From Owenia fusiformis (lineage: Eukaryota; Annelida; Polychaeta; Sabellida; Oweniidae), in NCBI GenBank assembly GCA_903813345.2, contig CAIIXF020000007.1, positions 19,453,564-19,517,563 on the forward strand: DNA of 64,000 nt. The letters are read 5' to 3'. The position numbers and the translations under genes are program-made. The notes below the pieces were generated by a model that saw only the letters and a program-made list of their open reading frames with translations, was not told the DNA's origin and ran no database searches. Below are positions 1 through 12,310 of the stretch, in pieces (positions within the stretch are counted from its first letter, which is position 1; every line of letters begins with the position of its first letter).

Positions 1-210
1 ATCGCGTTGCTATTTCATCCGATGCTGCATCTAACTCCTCAAATGAATACGTTGATTCCCCCTCCTTTAGGGCTGTTTTGTTGAGAACTTTTTGAGCTCT
101 TATGAAGTTGGAGAAGTATTCATGCACAGTTTGCGATGTTACTTCTTCTTCTTGGCCGTGGATGATACATTCCTCCATTTTAGTCTTTTGGGTGACTAGA
201 CACTGAAATT
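1..210 (-). CDS. Partial exon of an unrecognised protein, cut by the window edge
   Basis: An open minus-strand frame enters from the left edge. A Met codon lies at 178-176 in a reasonable context (AAAATGG). The frame stays open upstream to an AG at about 211, so this could be a first exon or an internal exon starting near 210. The peptide from the Met begins MEECIIHGQEEEVTSQTVHE and continues with many acidic residues (FEELDAASDEIA) for about 59 codons to the edge. I do not recognise the family. It could be a host gene or a transposon-derived protein. No signal peptide, membrane segment or zinc-finger spacing is visible. Confidence 0.4.
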
Positions 211-3200
211 ACTTAAAACGTCCATTTGACAAGTATCGAGTTTGTTACATGCAACTGTGACTGTCTCTACAGTTATGCAAGCCTCTAACAATTGAATTCT
301 GAAAAATATGAATGAGTTCCAAAGTTAGTCAGGGTCTACTAGTATTTTGACATTAATTCCAAATACGTCCATTTTACAAGTGAGCTTATCACATTGTATC
401 CCACAGTGCAGTAAAGAAAACCTCAAAAGACATTCTGAAAAACATGAAAGTGTTATACAAAGTTTGTCCGGGTTTATTGTAGCTTTAATTCGAAATAGGT
501 CTACTTTCTTACAATTTCTCTTTGTGTGATTGAATTAATATATTCGACAACAATATTTTGTGTTTGAACTAGTTTCAAATGAAAAAATATTACCTTTAAA
601 ACCCCCATATAAAGTTTAGAGGTTGTAACTATTAAAGTCTTAATACAGTATGTTTGCTGTGATATAACAATATATTGTTATTGCATTTAATTGATGAAAA
701 TGAATTTTATTGATGATATTCGTCAAAAAACTCATTTTTATTGTTTATAAGCCCTTGATACTTATATACATCATTTAAACCAATTTGGCTTGTATTTGTA
801 GTCTTGCCCAATGTTATCAAAGTGTGACATGTAAAACTTTTTTCAATTCCAAAAAGTTACTTTTGAAGGACTTTTTGAAAAATGATGGGAAATTTGAGTA
901 TTTGAGAAATGAAAAGCTGACAACTTTTTTTAAAGTCATGACAAATAGTAAATGAATGATGAAAATATATTTTCAATTTTACATGGGGACTTTAATACAT
1001 TTACTATTGCTCAAAATATGGAAGAAGTACAATGAAACAAATAGAACATTGCAAGCATTCCAAAACATTATTGAATCGATTTTGATTTCCGTGAACACGG
1101 TGAAAACGGAATAACAAATTGATAATGGGATTGAATGACGGAAGTAACAAATTTTGCTTTACAAGTCCATTAATCTTCATCAAAGAGAATCTGCCTGCTT
1201 TAATGGGCATTTACATGTGTCCAGGCATTTTTACTTGATTATTGAAAAAATTAAATAAAACCCACTGAATGGTAAAATAGCTATTTTGTTTGATGGCAGT
1301 AGATAAAAAGCATGCCTACTTTTCAGTTAGCTAATCAAATGATTACAAATGAGGATTGACTCTGTATAATATGCATTCATAAATGCTACGAAACATGTTG
1401 CATGGACGAACAGTGAAGAAGGTATTGTCTGTACGAAGACTTATCTCATCGAACGAAATTTGAGGGATGAAGAAAACGCCTCCGTTCGTCTGTCTGTCCC
1501 TGCAATAACTCAAATAACGTCAGCCAAATATCGTGTATGTTTTATACTGAAGCCTGCGTCGTGTGTGTTCATCGATTGCGTTAAGATTTTTCAAACTACA
1601 TGAAAAATATGTTTGACATCAGCCCTTTAATACTTTCTCTATGCACATACCATTTGTCTGATATTTTGTATCCTCCAACACACTGGTTGAATTAGCATTG
1701 CTGATGCATCATTTGTTTAAGATTTGCCTGAAAGTGCCCTTACGGGTTAACTCTTAAATGACAGACAACCAAAACATCAGACAAAATGTTGTTATTTTTG
1801 TGGTGGATTTAGGTTTTGCTCACCGATATTTTGGATCCTCCAAACATTAAGATTTCATCAATGCTCAAAAATGATTTCAAACAATTTTTTCAGAAATGAG
1901 ACTAATCCGATGTAGTATTTAAACAGAGTTACATGTATATAAAGTCTCAATTATATCTAATTTGTTAGTGAATTGAATATGCTGAGCATGTGTTGGAGGA
2001 CACAAAGCATATGGACATTATAAAACGTGTTATTTGTTAATGAGTATGAAATATCAAGCAACCCATTTTGAGAGCTGGTCGGAAAGAGATTTTATTAACC
2101 AGTTTGAAGTTATTGACAGACGAGGTGCATAATTTGTAATGTTGTCCGAGTTTCTATATATATCAACCTTTTAAGCTGTTTTTAAGATTTAATAAGCAAT
2201 ATTTTTATTATAATTCGCATGGTCATGGTAAACAGTTGATATCACGATAGCATACATATTATGTCGTTGGTATCAATACACATGGCGCAGGACTTGGTAG
2301 AATAACAGAATTCATGGAATTTAAAAATATCAATTATCGTGCCCATAAGTACAACCCCATTTCGAAAATGATTGTCGGTTTCAAAATGGCTGCCATTTCA
2401 GTGTCAATTTTACAGTATTTAAGCTACATTTTATAAAACTGTATTATTAACATGTCTTTATTTAATTCATAATTAAAATTTAAAAAACACGGCGCCATCT
2501 TGTAAATTTGGCATATAGGCGGACATTTTGAAAAACGGCGGCTATTCTTTTGTCCGTAATTTTTCGTTTTTCTGGAACTGGAGTAGTGCAGCGATTTTGT
2601 TGAAATTTTATATGTGAATACTAAGAAGCGTATAACAATTTAGCTAATGGGGGCCACTTTGAAAAATAGTGGCAATTTTAATGTGTTCTCTGTTTTTTTG
2701 CTATAACCGGAAAAGTAATGTTTAATGATAATTTGACTAATATAGGCAGCTTTTTCCAAAAATGTTGGTCATCATGTATTCTGATGTTGAGGTTTCCATA
2801 ATCTCCCGCTCCTGGGCATATCTTCCCACTTCAATGAATGGAAAAAAGATGGCAGCACTGGGTTTCATTCATTTTTCATCTATTTAGAATTTTAACTATA
2901 TTTTTTGAAAAAATGAGAAATCTCTCCTGGGTATAGGATAACGCAATTATGTATGGTCGGTTCGGAAATGGGGTTTATCCCTTCGTTTCCTCAAGTAGAT
3001 ATACACATCTTCCTCTATATAAACCCATCTCCAAAACATCCAAGTACATAACCCTTATTTATTATCACGTGTGTACGACAACCTGAGACTAAAATAAATA
3101 TTTTACTTACTTACATTTGGTCACGGACTTTCTCTTGAAAGCCCATGATATGGTATATTTGTCGACTTTTTAATTTATACTCATTAAGGCTAAAGTTATT

Positions 3201-4139
3201 GCAATACTTTGAGAAAATATTGAGCGATACATGACATAATGAAAAATGGGCCCTTGTCCTTGTCGAATCGAGCATCTATAGCTATAAATCTATGAACATT
3301 TTAAATCACTTACCTTTCTAATTTGCTAGCCTTTTGTGTTTGAAAGAGTCCTGGAGTGCAACAGATAGTTAAATTCTGAACTTTGAAACAGTACTGTATT
3401 AGAAGGTTGTTATAGGATAGCTTGTACTTACACTCGTAGCATGCCGAGTTAATGATAAATAACAATTCACATGATAATCACATTCACCATGAGAATTAAA
3501 GTGCAATACACTTTGGAAATAAAACAAATGTGTTAAAACCACTTGGAAGTCAAAGTTGGGCACTGAGCGACGATCATAACTGTTAATAGTAACGAATGTG
3601 TTATTTCAAGCTTAGCAAACCACTACACATGTTATTAGAGATATTTCGCAACGTACTTATGTGTTTATAAATTCCAATAAATATGTTTATAACTTATAAA
3701 AATGTGTGTACTCTATACGTCATCATTTGTAACGCAGCTCTATCCAAAAAACGTTGTTTATAAGTGAGTAAATTATCTCGTATAGACATTATTGGTAGCG
3801 AATCTTCGTGATGCTTGGAATGAAGTCATATATTACTATGCAACCCACCTTATAAACAAGAATTTTGGTAAAAAGAACATTAAAATTGATCGATGAAATA
3901 AATATTTCTATAAAGTATAAGTAAATCTTTTTGCCAAATTTTGCCAAATTTTAATTCACGTATTTTTATAACTTAATAAGTAAGTAATAAATAAGTTTTC
4001 GCAACTCCAGTATACAGGTTAAGCACTCACTTATGACGTATAACTTATTTATCCCATGGTTAGAAGGATATAGATCGAATATCACGTGAAAATATATTTG
4101 ATATGTGGATCAAGATATCATATTTCAGCATCGAATCAC

Positions 4140-4690
4140 TTTTGAAACCATCGAATATCACCTTTTAAAAAGTGATATTTGATGGTTTCGATTTCTATAA
4201 AAAAAACAAACGTTAAAAAATTCAATTTTATTTTCAATTTTTTCAATTTTTAATTTCTATAAAAAGACAAAAATTCAAAAAAAATTCAAAAAATGTTTTA
4301 AAAATATATCTTTTCAATTTGTTTCGCTGATAATGATTTCCCATTGGATAAACGGACAATCCTACGGTTTTTCATTATTATAGGAATATCTTACGGTTTT
4401 GAAAAAATATAATTTATATCCATATATGAATGAGTGGATATTGATATCTTCATGAGTGAGCGCAACGAATGAGTGAAGATATTGATATCCATGAGTGGAT
4501 ATAATTGAGATATTTTTGAAAATCCATAGGATTATCCGTTTATCCCCTGGGAATTCATCATCAGCGAAAAAAGTTGAAAAATTTTGAAAAACATTTTTTT
4601 TTGAATTTGATGCAATAATTTTTTTTAAAATTCGAAACCACCGAATATCACTTTTTAAACCAACGAACTAACAAAGATCACTATTCGTAG
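4140..4690. repeat. Large foldback (inverted) repeat with a hairpin loop
   Basis: Two imperfect inverted arms flank a centre at about 4,465. The left arm includes a GATGGTTTCGA-type motif, TTTCGCTGATAATGA, GGATAAACGGACAATCC and GAGTGGATATTGATATC. The right arm carries their reverse complements in reversed order (GATATTGATATCCATGAGTG, GGATTATCCGTTTATCC, TCATCATCAGCGAAA, a TTTCGGTGGTTT-type end). The loop contains GAGCGCAACGAATGAG. An extra small palindrome lies at about 4,141-4,190. No coding capacity is visible, so this is probably a non-autonomous foldback element. A related hairpin lies at 52,100-52,235. Confidence 0.75.
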
Positions 4691-5549
4691 CTATAGAGAC
4701 GTCTAAAATTAGTAGCTACCAGGAAGGTTTTACGGACCAAAATTCAAAGCTACAATTTCCCCTATTCCAAGTATAATTGCAAAGACCACCATTTAACTTT
4801 TCATGGTTTTATTTTATATGGTTCCAGGAGTTCAAATCACGGGCATACCTCACCTGAAACATGAATGTTCTGCAAGTCAAGTCTGCATTCTGCAACATCA
4901 TCCACGGCTCATTCAGACCTTCAGCTCCTCCTCCACGATTCAATTTATCGAATGTTGAAATGATTTTCGTTACATTTGCTTTTCTTTACGTGTTGACATA
5001 CCATCAAGTCCCTTGCTTACAGTGCTAAGTGGATGATATCATCCATCTTAATCACTTGTAATATATTGACAATTTTGGCAGAAGTGCTCAAATTTCAATA
5101 TAACCAATAACAAACGAATCAATATGTATTATACATACCTCAATCTACAAAAGGCATCAGAAAAACCCTCAGACAAGGCAATGCCCTGTATATTGTATAT
5201 ACAAGTAGCCTAACTGTGATGTATGAAGGCCCTCGTTGCCTTGTTATTGTTGGCCTGGTTGTAGCTTATCTTACTCTGCATGTTATCAAATATATTCATG
5301 GAGCACTCTGTATGTAAATCCCTGCTAATGGAGCTGTATCGGATTCCATATAGATAGCTTCTAATCCGGTCTATAATTGTAAGATGAGCTTTAGGAAATG
5401 TTAAAGCAGATATCGATCCTGGATCATCCTCGTGAGGCAACAATTACCCCGTTACTTGTTACTTAGACAGCCGAATGTCATTTTTACTTATTCGGGTAAT
5501 AAAAAGTAAATTGAAGTAGGCAGATGAATCAGGAGACGAGATGAGAAGT

Positions 5550-5620
5550 ACAGTAAAACTTGTCTTAGTGAACACCTCTCTCTCGTGAACAAATGTCTCT
5601 AGCGGACACTCTTTCTTCGC
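5550..5620 (+). mobile_element. Possible end of a pogo/Tigger-like DNA element
   Basis: The sequence beginning TACAGTAAAACTTGTCTTAG at about 5,549, followed by GTGAACACCTC, resembles terminal repeats of pogo/Tigger-type elements (CAGTnnAACCT..., then TTAAnGGACACC). I could not find a matching inverted end nearby, so it may be a solitary remnant. The assignment rests on general resemblance only. Confidence 0.3.
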
Positions 5621-6778
5621 AATCCACTGCCTTCTGTATATATTACCATCTCTTTAGTGAACACGTACCAAGAATGTACGTTTTTCTCGGCAAAATGTTC
5701 AATATACACAAGTTTTACTATATGAGTCGAAATACTAGTAAGACCCTACACGTTAATTGCTTGTTTATCAGGTATTAATTTTTGAAATTAAAAAACAGTT
5801 TTTATTAGGGAGATTTGGAATGAGACAAGCAAAGCTAAACTTGTACATTAATTTAATTTGTAAGGGACTCAAATGTTGTTTTAACCTCATCACTAGCCAT
5901 GCATTCATTATTGAATGCCAACATATATTTGAGAAGCAACAACAAACAAATATTATTTTACAAAACATAATTAGCAGTTTATTTATGTTTCAAATTAAAA
6001 ACCAACTCAATGAAGTTCACAATGATTATAATCAAATGTATGTAAATAATCATAGGTCTCTTAAAATTGTCTTGAAAACAACTATCAGCTATTGTACTTC
6101 AATCATATAAAAAGTCACGATTGCTAGGTTGACTATGTGTAATCCACCATTTCCAAGTTTTAAAGAGTGGTTTTAAAGAGTGATGGACCCTTTTCTCTGA
6201 AAATAAATATTCTAGGTCAAGTAGTTTACAACTTAGTTCATATGACTGTGTTAACGTAACTTTAGAGCTTCCGATGTTGTTAAAAGTGGTACATTGTCAA
6301 AAAATGGTAAAATAGCGCGATTAACATAATTAATTCGAGACAGAATTTAATTATAGCAATTGATAAAACACATTGTCTGGATGTAGAGTCGATATACCTT
6401 GAAATATCTATTATATGAACTTTTTGCATTCTTTGTCTGTACATGATATCCAAATACAGAAACTGCCGGATGCCCAACGGGCACCCTTGTGAATCTTTTT
6501 GGCAGCCATTTTGAATTAACAAACATTTTCACATTCAAATCAGCCGATAAGATCATTAAACTAGCATGAAATCAATGAATCAAACGAATCTAAATATGAT
6601 GAACAACAGTATGTTAACTTGTTAAGTTCCCAAACTATTTCTGAACAAAAAAGTTTGTTAGAATAGGCATGAAAAGTTGAAAACTAAATCATGTAATATT
6701 TGACAACAATCGTTCTAATCCGGGTCGCCCCTTTAACTAAAAGCGGCAACTTTGATGAGAGTGTTACGCGAGACTTAC

Positions 6779-9700
6779 TTTTCGATTCACATCTGAGTTC
6801 TCCACATCTGATATATTTTCTGAAAGTTGTTGTCCAAGCGTCTCAGGGAGAAGCAAAGATGCAACCCCAGCAATTAATCCAAATATGCCAAATATCATAG
6901 AGGGGAGCGCTATCCACGTGGAGCTCTGGAATTTATAGCCTATTCAATTTTATCCTTTTATAGTTTTTATACTTATTTAGAACAAGAGTCCGAAAATACA
7001 TATACTATCAATCAAATAGTACTGAGTAACATGTCATGGATGGGATTCATTTTTAGTTTGGTTTATATTCTTGCACAAGTAACAAATATCATAACTCCAT
7101 TCTATAGCTTCAGAAATTCAACAAACAAAAATGACATTACCAGTAGTCCTATTTGGGGAGATACCATTCCACCCACTCTGCCTGAGGTTGAGCCGGCCCC
7201 CACCCCGACATTACGAACAACAGTAGGAAACAGCTCAGCAGAGTAGAGGTAGATGACCACAATTCCCCCAGACGCTCCTAGCTTGCCGAGAATGGAAAAC
7301 GCCGTAACTACCATTGCTAGGTCTGAAAAGATTAAATAGAGAACACGACTTCCAAATATACTTCAATAATGGCTACATCAAACCACTTTTCACTATTTTG
7401 TCTTTAAGTAAATTTAAACGTTCATAAATGTACAAGCAATGTCCAAAGAATGGAAAAATATATCTCAGGTAATATCAAGATGTTAAGATATCAAACAAAA
7501 ACAAAGTATTCTTGAAATATGTGAGAATCTTTTTGCAAAGATGAAATCTTAAGATTGGCCAATAGAATGTATTGCTCATAAAAGATTAGCAATACGTCTA
7601 CCTGGAAAGAAAAGTAACGGGATACAAATCAAGCACATCAATCCCCCAAAGATCAGTACAAAAACTAGGCAGATTCTTCTTCCAACTTTATCCATCATAA
7701 CCACACATATTCCCCACACTGGAATTTCAAGTGCAGCGTTCAGAAATGTATTGAAGTAAGGATCTCCAGCCAGTGTGGACGCATTCAAAGATAACCCATA
7801 GTAGCAAATGTATATTGCCAACCAGGCAAGGCACACAATTAGTGTTCGTTTCCGCATTACAGGAGTCACGAAAAGATCCGAAGTTTTCCCTTGAACCACC
7901 TTCTGGAAGCGTAAATTGACATTAAGATTTCCCCTAAGATTTCTGACCAGCAACTAAATATTAGAACCAATCGTTTCTATACTTATTGTTTGTGTTTTCC
8001 GAATGCTCCTGTTATGCTTTCTTTAACTTGTAATGATTTGATGCCTACTTTGTCGTTTGTAATAAAGGAAACATTGCTTGGGAATTCTCGTTTGTTGATT
8101 GATGCTATTTTGCATAAAATATCTTTAGCCTCTTCAATTCGTCCTTTGGTAACCAACCAGCGGGGAGATTCGGGAAGAATACTAGAAGCATAAGAACTAA
8201 ATAAAAATACAATTGAATTCAACATCTGTCAATTTTGTAATACACAGGGTGACCCCAAAAAAATGCAACCCTCCATTTCTTCAATAATTTTCTTAAATGG
8301 AGATAAATTGCTCTGAAATTTCACACACAAGGACTTCATTCAATGTTGGATCCTCTGACAAAGTTTTAATAATCATAGTCTTATATTGATAGAGTTATGG
8401 TTGTTTCAAAATATGCTCCAGATATCGTCAATTTCGCTAAAAACAAACTTGCAATGTTCAAGGAAAACTGTTCATAACACTGATGCATTCTTCCCCATGG
8501 GTATGGCTTAAATCTTTGCAGCCATTGCTTGTTGGAGTTCTGCAATTGCTGTAGGGTTATTTCCATACACATTATCCTTTAAATAACCCCATATATAGAA
8601 GTCAGGGGCATAGAGTTCAAGACTGTGGGATGACCATGGGTTCTCCATCCTAGGAGAGATATCTTCTCAAAGAAATGACTAGTGAGCCAGGCTATGCTAT
8701 CATTAGAAGTGTGAGGAGTAGCTCCATCCTTCTAGAACCACTGTTGTTGTCTATTGAAGCCTGTATGTCATTTTAGAACTGTCTAGAACTTCCTGGGAAG
8801 GCCAATATTGCGCTGTGTGTTAACAGTAACAGTGTTGCCATTATCAACCTCAAACCCAAAAGGGCTGAGGATTTCATGTTTGGAAATTGGCAGCCCAAGC
8901 TGTGCATTTAACAGAATGAAGGGGCATTTGAAGCACTACATCTGGAATTTGTGATCCCAGAACACATTATTTCTTGAGTTTACATGTTTAGAAAGAAGGG
9001 AGTGTGATTCATCCGAAAACCCAACATTGGAAATGGACGACATTTGGAGCATATTTTGGAATGACCATAACTCTATCAATATATGACTATGCTTATTGAA
9101 ACTTGACAAGAGGATCCCACATTGAATGAAGTCCTTGTGTGCCAAATTTCAGAGCAATTAACCTCCATTTAAGAAAAATATTGAAGAAATGGAGGGTTGC
9201 ATTTTTTGGGGTCACCCTGTATTATATATGTAACAGAATGGGTGCGTGCTTTTCAAACAGATCTTTAAACAGAATTTGACACTCTAATGTTACTGTTTTG
9301 TCATTTTTGCGAAATTCTTGATGTTTTTTCTTAATGAATGCCATGACGTCCCCAACCCGTCGTTATGTCATTCATGTCAGTCAATGCTTTGTGTAGTTGG
9401 GTCGCTTTCTGTGGATCCTGGGATCTAACACTGCCATTTGCGTATTTTCACTTTAACTTCTAAGCTATTGTAAAACAATGACACATGACTAGTTATAATA
9501 CTTACAAAACGAATAAAAGGAAGACTATCCTAGGTGCGGCAAGAACTAGCTGGAGTCTAAAGTGGTCCCTGATACCAAAAGCAATAAGCGCCAGGAGCAT
9601 GAACCCAGTAGCAAACCAAAGCTGCATGGCGACCTTAGATCGGTATCTTGAACCGACCAGTTCCATAACTACAGGAAATTACAACTAGTTCTAACAAGGT

Positions 9701-12310
9701 ATTAACATGCATCATGCCATCACCTCTCATTTGTTACAGACGCCAATAGCAGAACGCCAACCGCCGTCACAAAAAATGAAGACTATAACAATGAAGAGAT
9801 GCGATTACCATGTCATCTTTATCTTAAACAATATTTCTATCGACCTTAGCCTATGGTATGAACTGAAACATACTGATACTCATCACATCTCTCTGTTTTC
9901 AACTTGAAAGGAATATAGAAGGCCGTGGTTTCTCATGATGGAACTGAAATGCCAATTGAGTTATTTTCGATGCACTTCACTGCATTATATATTATAGCAT
10001 AAATTCTGCTTGCCTCTATCAAAAAATGTTAATAACAAAGCTTTTGTAGCCCACCATGACGTGATTTAAGCATTTGCAATTGATTTAAGCCTAACACGGG
10101 ATGTATATTCCGCCGAGTAAGCCACAAAATTAAGTGCTTTAAAGTATTAAGTTGAAGCAAAAAACTTTCTAAACATTGTCATACATACCAAGAACGAAAG
10201 CAACCATGTTGCATGGAATACAGAAGACTCCAACAAGAAAGCGACACACCAAAAACAACTCGTAGTACGGCATGAAGGCAGCTATCAAAGCAAATATAAA
10301 CTCGCCAATGTAACATGTTATAAGTGTCTTCTTTCTTCCAAACCTGAAACAAGATACTATTGTTAGTCTCAAGTCTTCAATATGGGCAGTGTAGACGACT
10401 TTGTGATATACATGATGCTGGTTCTATATATTTGGGATTTCAAGAGAGGGTAGTTGGTAACAACATTTTCAAAATCTATGCAAATATATCCAAAGAATTA
10501 AGATATATGATAAAAAATATACAGTCGAAGTTTGATAAGATTTAAGAAACACCTGTTGTATTACAAGAGAATTCCCATATTAATTTTCCAATAGTGTATT
10601 AGGACTTAATCGACAACCTATAAGTTGACAAGATGACTCGCCTGTCAGAGGTCGCTCCAGCTCCATATGAACCGAAAAACATTCCACCTATGAAGCATGT
10701 TGAAACAAATGGAGCCATCCATGCGTCATCACAAACTAAGTCCCACTAGAAATACAGAAGTAAAACATATAAATTATTACATTAGGTGTATATTTTGAGA
10801 GCCATCATTAATGAAACAAAGGTGCGCCGAGTGGGGCAATTAGGGGCATACATATGGAACCCGTAAAATGGGGTGATTTTCATCGGTCTTCTTTGGTCAT
10901 CTCCGTGTCTAGTATTAGATAGGTATAAAACCCAAAACCTATGATACATTTCATCTATATACAGGGTGGGTCAAAAAACAATACCCACGTTTAAAGATGA
11001 ATGATTTATATCATATATGTTAAGCCATGCCATGTATTATACATCGTTTTAAAGATAAATCATTTCCTAGCAAAATGACACCATCAATTGAAAAACCGTT
11101 GTTCTCGTGGAGTTAGAGACTAGAATTGACACCAGAGCGACCAAAAATCAAAAAATGAAAATCTCCAAATTTCCCTCCATATTGCAGTCACAGTTGATTG
11201 ACTGAATTATCATAAATTTATTTAAGAGTAATACACAATTGATCATTAATTAAATACATATGAGTATTATTGCTGAATTTTTCACTATACTTGTATAAAT
11301 GTCGCCACCCTCTTTTGAAGGTGCCAAAGTTCAAATTTCCCTCCATTTTCCACAATGTGGAAATCCGCAGTGAATAATTATTTGGTCGCTCATGACACCC
11401 CTGATGTCAATTTTAGCCTCTAACTCCACAAGAAAACAACGGTTTTTCAATTAGATGGTGTCACATTGTTAGGAAATGATTTTAATCTTTAAAATGATAG
11501 GCCTATACAAAATATGGCATGGTTTAACGTTATATCATACGATATTCATCCTTAAACTTGGGTATTGTTTTTTTGGCTCACCCCATATATATTACCTGAC
11601 TGACTATAGTTGATGTATAGACACTTTGATCATACACCCAATGCCGACACCTCGTGGTTGATGTATTTGTCTTAAAAACATGCAATGTTCTGTTCCAAGA
11701 AGAAAAATCTTCTTGTGAGTATTGTGTATAGTTGATATGATCATACACAAAACATTTACTATATTCTTGTTCCCCATTCTGCAGAGTCTCTATAGGAATG
11801 CTAATCTCTTTTTGGAGGTATTGGCTTAGGTTAGCCAAAGCGTCCACCTTACACCAATGATTTTGGTTGCCAACCACAAAGTTACTTGACATAGACTGCC
11901 AACCTACTGGCATTACACCTGAAACATAAAATGGCTGTTTGACATAGATGTAGATTCAAAACTAGCTATAGATACAAACCTATTGCATTACACCAAGTGG
12001 CCAAGTAATGGCTTTTTTATTTCGCTTCTTTTGATACCAATAACTAAGACTGGCTAAAACGAATACCTTTAATTTTCCCCGCATTAACACGATTAGCAAT
12101 TTTTAGCAGACATATATAACCACCTTAATGTGCCTTACCAAGACCTAACATTAGAAACAGGAGCCATTGGAATAATCCAAAATCGCCTATGTACGCAAAC
12201 ACCTCATCAAAATGAATTGCAGTCGTATCTCCATTTGTGTTCTTTTCATCAGTCAGGTTGCTGCAATCAATGAACACACTTTTGATATCTATTTGTTGCT
12301 CCAAAACCAA
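6779..12310 (-). CDS. SLC22-type organic ion transporter, multi-exon
   Basis: A major-facilitator membrane transporter for organic cations, carnitine or anions; the substrate cannot be told. Minus-strand exons: 12310-12139 (5' limit uncertain), 11918-11596, 10745-10642, 10343-10189, 9668-9506, 8196-8028 (tentative end), 7902-7602, 7322-7141, 6925-6779. Family marks in order: [12 protein letters not shown] before helix 1; a long extracellular loop ending [27 protein letters not shown] across a splice; [57 protein letters not shown]. The 104- and 155-nt exons match what I recall of SLC22A5 gene structure. No in-frame Met precedes FDEV in the first exon, so an upstream exon with the start is needed. 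The last exon is unresolved: after 6779 an AG near 6,606 would add only a few residues. Two DNA transposons sit in its introns. Confidence 0.9.
8245..9219 (-). mobile_element. Degenerate Tc1/mariner-like transposon in an SLC22 intron
   Basis: Inverted ends beginning CAGGGTGACCCC and continuing through GCAACCCTCCATTTCTTC are found at both borders. A TA follows the right end (9220-9221); the left flank has CA, probably a decayed TA. On the minus strand, broken frames show transposase hallmarks: [15 protein letters not shown] with NNVFW (a DD/E-domain motif) and [18 protein letters not shown] (a common C-terminal motif of these transposases). Stop codons and frameshifts make it inactive. It lies between the 9668-9506 and 8196-8028 exons. 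Confidence 0.85.
10641..10642 (-). other. Non-canonical GC splice donor in the SLC22 gene
   Basis: The exon 10745-10642 must end ...TCT GAC AG to join the next exon as [10 protein letters not shown]. The intron then begins GCGAGT instead of GT. The acceptor of this intron is a normal TTTCAG before 10343. Phase and protein alignment both demand this junction, so it is probably a GC-AG intron. Confidence 0.75.
10962..11585. mobile_element. Foldback TA-flanked transposon (MITE-like) beside a splice donor
   Basis: Long inverted arms of roughly 200 bp: the left begins CAGGGTGGGTCAAAAAAC and the right ends with its imperfect complement. Inner parts also pair (for example GACACCATC with GATGGTGTC, and AAAACCGTTGTT with AACAACGGTTTT). 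TA lies immediately outside both ends (10960-10961 and 11586-11587), as expected for the Tc1/mariner target. No coding capacity is visible. It occupies the intron between the 11918-11596 and 10745-10642 exons of the SLC22 gene. Confidence 0.85.

Larger units (their letters stand above)
211..6700. other. Gene-free region with scattered repeats
   Basis: No convincing coding exon was found on either strand; the longest open frames are low-complexity and AT-driven. The stretch holds loosely repeated short motifs at about 2,380-2,700 (variants of a GGCGGC/TTTGAAAAA pattern), the foldback repeat at 4,140-4,690, and one apparent transposon end at about 5,550. The far right part is downstream of the SLC22 gene and should contain its last exon or 3'UTR, which I could not fix. 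Confidence 0.6.

Noticed and set aside
5757-6110. 117-codon plus-strand frame
   Set aside because: AT-rich, low-complexity peptide, no domain, no splice context and an overlapping frame on the other strand.
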